Below, in pieces: positions 4,947-7,629 of a stretch of 7,629 nucleotides of DNA (its first letter is position 1; the number at the start of each line of letters is the position of its first letter). This stretch comes from Massilia sp. KIM. Its GTDB lineage: Bacteria; Pseudomonadota; Gammaproteobacteria; Burkholderiales; Burkholderiaceae_D. The position numbers and the translations under genes are program-made. The stretch lies in assembly GCF_002007115.1 (NCBI RefSeq), contig NZ_MVAD01000008.1:1-7629 (forward strand). The letters run 5' to 3'. Under the pieces are notes generated by a model, which was not told the origin of the DNA, did not search any database, and was given only the letters and a program-made list of their open reading frames with translations.

Positions 4947-6377
4947 ATGCAGAACATCGACACTATCTACATCAACGGGCGTTTCGAGACCCCGCACGGC
5001 ACCGAGCTGATGACCCTGATCGACCCGGTGACGGAACAGGAAGCGGCCCGCGTGCGCCTGGCCGACGAGGTGGACGCCCGGCGCGCCATCGCGGCGGCGA
5101 AAGCCGCTTACCAAGCCCTCTCGGGCGCCACGCGCGAGGAGCGCATGGCCTGGCTGCAGCGCCTGCATGAGGTGGTCGCCGCCGCGGAAGACGAGCTGAC
5201 CGCGCAGATGATCGAGGAGTACGGCGGGCCGGTGCGCTTCTCGCGCCCGACCGCCAGGCGCGCCGCCGCGTCCTTCGCTTCCGCCCGCGCCCTGCTGGCG
5301 GATTACCAGTTCGAGCGCCAGATCGCCAGCGCCCGGGTGCGCATGGAGCCCCTCGGCGTAGCGGGGCTGATCACGCCGTGGAATGCGAACTACGGCTTCA
5401 TCTGCAGCAAGCTGTCGATGGCGATCGCATCGGGCAGCACGGCGGTGATCAAGCCCAGCGAACTGAGTGCGCGCCAGACCGCGCTGCTGACGCGCATCCT
5501 GGACCGCGCCGACCTGCCGCCCGGTCTCTTCAACATCGTGACCGGACGCGGCGATACCGTCGGCGCCGAATTCACCCGCCACCCGGACGTGGCCAAGATC
5601 TCCTTCACCGGCTCCACCGCGGTCGGCAAGACCATCATGCGCGGCGCGGCCGACACCATGAAGCGCGTGACCCTCGAACTGGGCGGCAAGTCGCCGACCA
5701 TCCTGCTGGACGACGCCGATTTCGCGAAAGCGATGCCCTTCGCGGCGGCCGCGGCCACGATGAACAGCGGCCAGGCCTGCCTGGCGGGCACGCGCCTCCT
5801 GGTGCCGCGCGCGCGGATCGACGAAGCGCATGCGCTGATCGTCGCCGCCTTCGAGTCCTTCCGCGTGGGCGACCCGCGCGACCCCGAGACCCACATCGGG
5901 CCGATGGTCACGCGCACCCAGTACGAGCGCGTGCAGGCCTACATTCGCAAGGGCCTGGAAGAGGGCGCCCAGCTGCTGACGGGCGGACCAGGGCGACCGG
6001 AACATCTGGGGGCGGGCTATTTCGTCAAGCCGACGGTATTCGGCATGGTCCGCAACGACATGACGATTGCGCGCGAAGAGATCTTCGGACCGGTACTGTC
6101 CGTGATCGCCTATGAGGACGAGGAGGAGGCGATCGCGCTGGCCAACGACACGGTCTACGGTCTGCACGCGTACGTGTTCAGCGGCGATGTGGCGCGCGCA
6201 AACCGCGTCGCGCGACGCATCCAGGCCGGGCGCGTCTTCATCAACGGGCTGTATGATGAGCCATTGGCGCCGTTCGGCGGATTCAAGCAATCCGGCCTCG
6301 GGCGCGAGTTCGGCATCTTCGGCTTCGAAACCTATCTGGAACCCAAGGCATTGCTAGGTTATGAACAATCCCTCTGA
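4947..6377 (+). CDS. NAD(P)+-dependent aldehyde dehydrogenase (ALDH superfamily)
   Basis: This cytosolic enzyme oxidises an aldehyde to its carboxylic acid; the substrate cannot be read from sequence. The 476-aa length is normal for the superfamily. Visible hallmarks are PWN (144-146, oxyanion Asn146), IKPSE (168-172, cofactor Lys169), the Rossmann turn FTGSTAVG (220-227), the general base Glu244 in LELGGKSP, the catalytic nucleophile Cys278 in NSGQACLAGTR, Glu378 in EEIFGPV (ribose contact), and the C-terminal PFGGFKQSGLGRE. All catalytic residues are intact. I chose ATG 4947 because GGAGAGA lies just upstream; the frame is open from 4833, but that extension is not protein-like. Its end overlaps the AraC-family gene by 17 bases, so the two are co-transcribed. 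Candidate regulator repeats lie upstream. Detoxification or catabolism of a reactive aldehyde is the likely role. Confidence 0.94.
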   Translation: MQNIDTIYINGRFETPHGTELMTLIDPVTEQEAARVRLADEVDARRAIAAAKAAYQALSGATREERMAWLQRLHEVVAAAEDELTAQMIEEYGGPVRFSRPTARRAAASFASARALLADYQFERQIASARVRMEPLGVAGLITPWNANYGFICSKLSMAIASGSTAVIKPSELSARQTALLTRILDRADLPPGLFNIVTGRGDTVGAEFTRHPDVAKISFTGSTAVGKTIMRGAADTMKRVTLELGGKSPTILLDDADFAKAMPFAAAAATMNSGQACLAGTRLLVPRARIDEAHALIVAAFESFRVGDPRDPETHIGPMVTRTQYERVQAYIRKGLEEGAQLLTGGPGRPEHLGAGYFVKPTVFGMVRNDMTIAREEIFGPVLSVIAYEDEEEAIALANDTVYGLHAYVFSGDVARANRVARRIQAGRVFINGLYDEPLAPFGGFKQSGLGREFGIFGFETYLEPKALLGYEQSL

Positions 6378-7290
6378 GCCTATCCTCATGGCGGAGCTCC
6401 TGCAGGTCGTGCGCCGCCAGTTCGCCGCGTCGGCCCACGACAAGGACGATCTTGCCACCGCCTTGCCTTGGCTTGGGCTGGTGCGTCGCCGTGCGGCGAC
6501 CCCGGTAGGACGCGGGATGCTGCAGCCGTCGGTGTGCCTGATGGTGCAAGGCGAGAAGGAGATGTTGGTCGGCGATCGCGTGCTGCGCTATGCGGCCGGT
6601 AGTTATGTGCAGGCGGGCGTGACCATTCCGGTGTCCGGCCAGATCGTGGACGCGAGCGAGGACAGACCATACTACGGGGTGCGCATCGATCTCGATCCCA
6701 AAGAGATCGCCGCCTTCATGCTCGAGATGCAGATCCCGATACCGCCTGGGCAGGAGGACGCGCCGGCGGTGACCGTCGAGCCGGCCGGGGAGGCCTTGCT
6801 GGAGGCTTTCCTGCGTCTACTCCGTCTGCTGGATCGGCCGGCGGACCTGCCGGTGCTCGGGCGCTTACTGAAACAGGAAATCCTGTATCACCTGGTGAGC
6901 GCCCCCGGGGGCGCCACGCTGAGTCGGGGCGTCCTCGGCGGCCAACACGAGCATGCTGTCGCGCGTGCGATCTCGTGGATTCGGGAGCACTACGACGCGC
7001 CATTGAAGATCGCCGAGCTGGCGAAGCAGGTCCATCTCAGTGCTTCGGTCCTGCATCGCCGCTTCAAGGCGGCCACGATGATGAGCCCGCTCCAGTACCA
7101 GAAACAGCTCAGGCTGCTGGAGGCGAGAACCATGCTGATGAGCGGAAACGCCGAGGCTGCGAGCGTTGCATTCAGGGTCGGCTATGAGAGCCCGTCCCAG
7201 TTCAGCCGCGAGTACCGCCGCTTGTTCGGAGCGCCGCCCTTGCAAGACGCACAGCAGTTGTCTGCGAACGCTGTCGACCCCTTGCGCTGA
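6361..7290 (+). CDS. AraC-family transcriptional regulator with AraC_N sensor domain
   Basis: This 309-aa protein is a one-component transcription factor. Residues about 20-175 form the AraC_N domain (PF06719-like), recognisable from QPSVCLMVQGEKEMLVGD, YAAGSYVQAGVTIPV and the ligand-domain cupin-like strands. The C-terminal 200-292 region has two helix-turn-helix motifs: IAELAKQVHLSASVLHRRFK (217-236) and a second at about 264-287 with AFRVGYESPSQFSREYRRLFG. Regulators of this subgroup commonly control adjacent oxidoreductase genes; E. coli YqhC, which activates the aldehyde reductase gene yqhD, is a known example. ATG 6361 lies inside the end of the dehydrogenase gene without a strong ribosome site, so coupled translation is likely; ATG 6388 is an alternative start. 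Its likely targets are the direct repeats at 4851-4884, giving positive feedback on its own operon. The inducer is unknown; Cys59 in SVCLMVQG is the only cysteine. Confidence 0.9.
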   Translation: MNNPSEPILMAELLQVVRRQFAASAHDKDDLATALPWLGLVRRRAATPVGRGMLQPSVCLMVQGEKEMLVGDRVLRYAAGSYVQAGVTIPVSGQIVDASEDRPYYGVRIDLDPKEIAAFMLEMQIPIPPGQEDAPAVTVEPAGEALLEAFLRLLRLLDRPADLPVLGRLLKQEILYHLVSAPGGATLSRGVLGGQHEHAVARAISWIREHYDAPLKIAELAKQVHLSASVLHRRFKAATMMSPLQYQKQLRLLEARTMLMSGNAEAASVAFRVGYESPSQFSREYRRLFGAPPLQDAQQLSANAVDPLR

Positions 7291-7311
7291 CACCTGCGCA
7301 TTTGCTATAGT
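7282..7311 (+). promoter_or_regulatory. Possible upstream rRNA promoter (TTGCGC-N18-TATAGT)
   Basis: TTGCGC (7282-7287) and TATAGT (7306-7311) are 18 bp apart and followed by a GC-rich discriminator, GCGCC, as found in stable-RNA promoters controlled by ppGpp. The -35 lies within the last codons of the AraC-family gene. The -10 box is enclosed by an inverted repeat GCGCA/TGCGC (7296-7300 and 7311-7315). The -35 match is weak, so this is a tentative first promoter. Confidence 0.4.
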
Positions 7312-7346
7312 GCGCCTCCGCTTCGGAACGGGCAGGAAATCGTTAA

Positions 7347-7390
7347 CGTAATCAAGTGGTTACGATGACAAGCTCAGCAGAAATATCTGC
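7347..7390. promoter_or_regulatory. Two palindromes upstream of the main rRNA promoter
   Basis: CGTAATC-AAGT-GGTTACG (7347-7364) is an 18-bp imperfect palindrome, and GCAGA-AATA-TCTGC (7377-7390) has a perfect 5-bp arm on each side. Both lie within about 65 bp upstream of the -35 box at 7409. This is where Fis or other factors and the A-rich UP element act in rRNA promoters. The bound protein is unknown. Confidence 0.35.
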
Positions 7391-7408
7391 GACGAAGCAA
7401 AAACAGGA

Positions 7409-7437
7409 TTGACGAAGATCGCGAAACACTGCATAAT
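7409..7437 (+). promoter_or_regulatory. rRNA operon promoter (TTGACG-N17-CATAAT)
   Basis: TTGACG (7409-7414) and CATAAT (7432-7437) are separated by 17 bp, each with five of six consensus bases. An A-rich stretch (GCAAAAACAGG) directly upstream could be an UP element. Transcription would begin near 7444, about 57 bases before boxA. I take this as the main promoter for the right-hand rRNA operon. Confidence 0.75.
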
Positions 7438-7454
7438 CTCGTTCCTCTGCCGCT

Positions 7455-7474
7455 GACGAACACAACGCTTCGTC
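7455..7474 (+). promoter_or_regulatory. boxB-like stem-loop of the rRNA leader
   Basis: GACGAA and TTCGTC form a perfect 6-bp stem with an 8-nt loop, placed 26 bases before boxA. This is the usual order of the rRNA antitermination site (nut-like), where the complex assembles on boxA and the stem is less conserved. Confidence 0.5.
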
Positions 7475-7500
7475 GAACAAGCGGCAAGACAGAATTCGAA

Positions 7501-7512
7501 GTTCTTTAACAA
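7501..7512 (+). promoter_or_regulatory. boxA antitermination element
   Basis: GTTCTTTAACAA agrees with the E. coli rRNA boxA (GCTCTTTAACAA) at 11 of 12 bases. In rRNA leaders boxA RNA is bound by NusB-NusE (S10) and supports antitermination of the long untranslated transcript. Its presence is the strongest sign that an rRNA operon starts here. Confidence 0.88.
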
Positions 7513-7549
7513 TCAACAGTCGATAAGTGTGGGCGTTTGATGAAGGTGC

Positions 7550-7567
7550 CAGTGACCTCGGTCACTG
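7550..7567 (+). other. Leader hairpin with CTCG tetraloop
   Basis: CAGTGAC-CTCG-GTCACTG is a perfect 7-bp stem with a four-base loop in the pre-16S leader. It is followed by A+T-rich rather than T-run sequence, so it is not a terminator. A role in leader folding or in processing is inferred. Confidence 0.7.
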
Positions 7568-7605
7568 ATTACTTAAATTATCAAATGTTCACAAAAAATA
7601 CGAAC

Positions 7606-7621
7606 CTTCTCGAAAGAGAAG
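7606..7621 (+). other. Leader hairpin with GAAA (GNRA) tetraloop
   Basis: CTTCTC-GAAA-GAGAAG is a perfect 6-bp stem capped by a GNRA tetraloop near the right edge. It could be part of the 5' strand region that later pairs with sequence after 16S for RNase III cleavage, but the partner strand lies outside the window. Confidence 0.6.
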
Positions 7622-7629
7622 AATCGTCA

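Larger units (their letters stand above)
7444..7629 (+). other. Pre-16S rRNA leader of a second rRNA operon (partial)
   Basis: The stretch downstream of the promoter is non-coding and holds successive structural elements of a pre-rRNA leader. These are a boxB-like stem GACGAA/TTCGTC (7455-7474), a boxA at 7501-7512, a 7-bp hairpin with CTCG loop (7550-7567), and a 6-bp hairpin with a GAAA tetraloop (7606-7621). The mature 16S 5' end (the AGAGTTTGATC region) is not reached, so the gene begins beyond the right edge. The A+T-rich 7568-7600 region is typical of 16S leaders. Confidence 0.85.

Noticed and set aside
4926..6290. 454-codon open frame on the - strand opposite the aldehyde dehydrogenase
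   Set aside because: It mirrors the dehydrogenase codons, has low-complexity Arg/Gly/His composition, and no ribosome site or known motif; the + strand frame has all ALDH catalytic residues.
7291..7629. tRNA gene in the right-hand non-coding region
   Set aside because: No cloverleaf, TTCRANNC T-loop or CCA-type acceptor pairing is visible; the region is explained by an rRNA promoter and leader.

Overview
The window is a high-GC chromosomal segment, probably from a betaproteobacterium of the Burkholderiales. An Oxalobacteraceae/Massilia-like host is my best guess, from the 5S rRNA sequence, the rRNA leader with its boxA element, and the style of the chemoreceptor and OhrR. It begins in the 23S-5S spacer of one rRNA operon: 5S rRNA at 38-153, followed by a strong intrinsic terminator at 163-196. 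It ends in the promoter and leader of a second rRNA operon, whose 16S gene lies just beyond the right edge. Both rRNA units point to the + strand, so about 7.1 kb of protein-coding DNA sits between tandem rRNA operons.

Left part: a stand-alone methyl-accepting chemotaxis protein (426-2003, +) converges on a two-cysteine OhrR-type peroxide sensor/repressor (2019-2477, -). The ohrR gene has a clear TTGCAA-17-TATATT promoter. An operator-like palindrome overlaps its -35 box, and the -10 box is so close to the ATG that the mRNA is probably leaderless. No ohr peroxidase gene is in the window.

Middle: three genes on the - strand form a tight operon, czcE-like (4401-4721) -> DUF305 (3994-4404) -> YVTN beta-propeller (2606-3997). 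Both junctions are ATGA start/stop overlaps. All three products carry secretion signals, and the first two belong to families linked to copper or heavy-metal binding. A near-perfect CusR/CopR-type copper box (ATGACA-N4-TGTCAT) lies upstream of the first gene. I read the operon as a periplasmic metal-handling module induced by a two-component system encoded elsewhere.

Right part: an NAD(P)+-dependent aldehyde dehydrogenase (4947-6377, +) overlaps by 17 bases an AraC-family regulator with an AraC_N sensor domain (6361-7290, +). Upstream of the dehydrogenase, a 13-bp direct repeat spaced exactly 21 bp is a plausible binding site for that regulator. The pair looks like an autoregulated aldehyde-oxidation unit.

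The DNA after 7290 holds no protein gene. It contains one or two rRNA promoters, small palindromes, a boxB/boxA antitermination region and two tetraloop hairpins of the pre-16S leader. The most interesting parts are the copper-box-linked three-gene operon, the 21-bp repeat before the dehydrogenase, the ohrR promoter/operator, and the position of the whole block between tandem rRNA operons.
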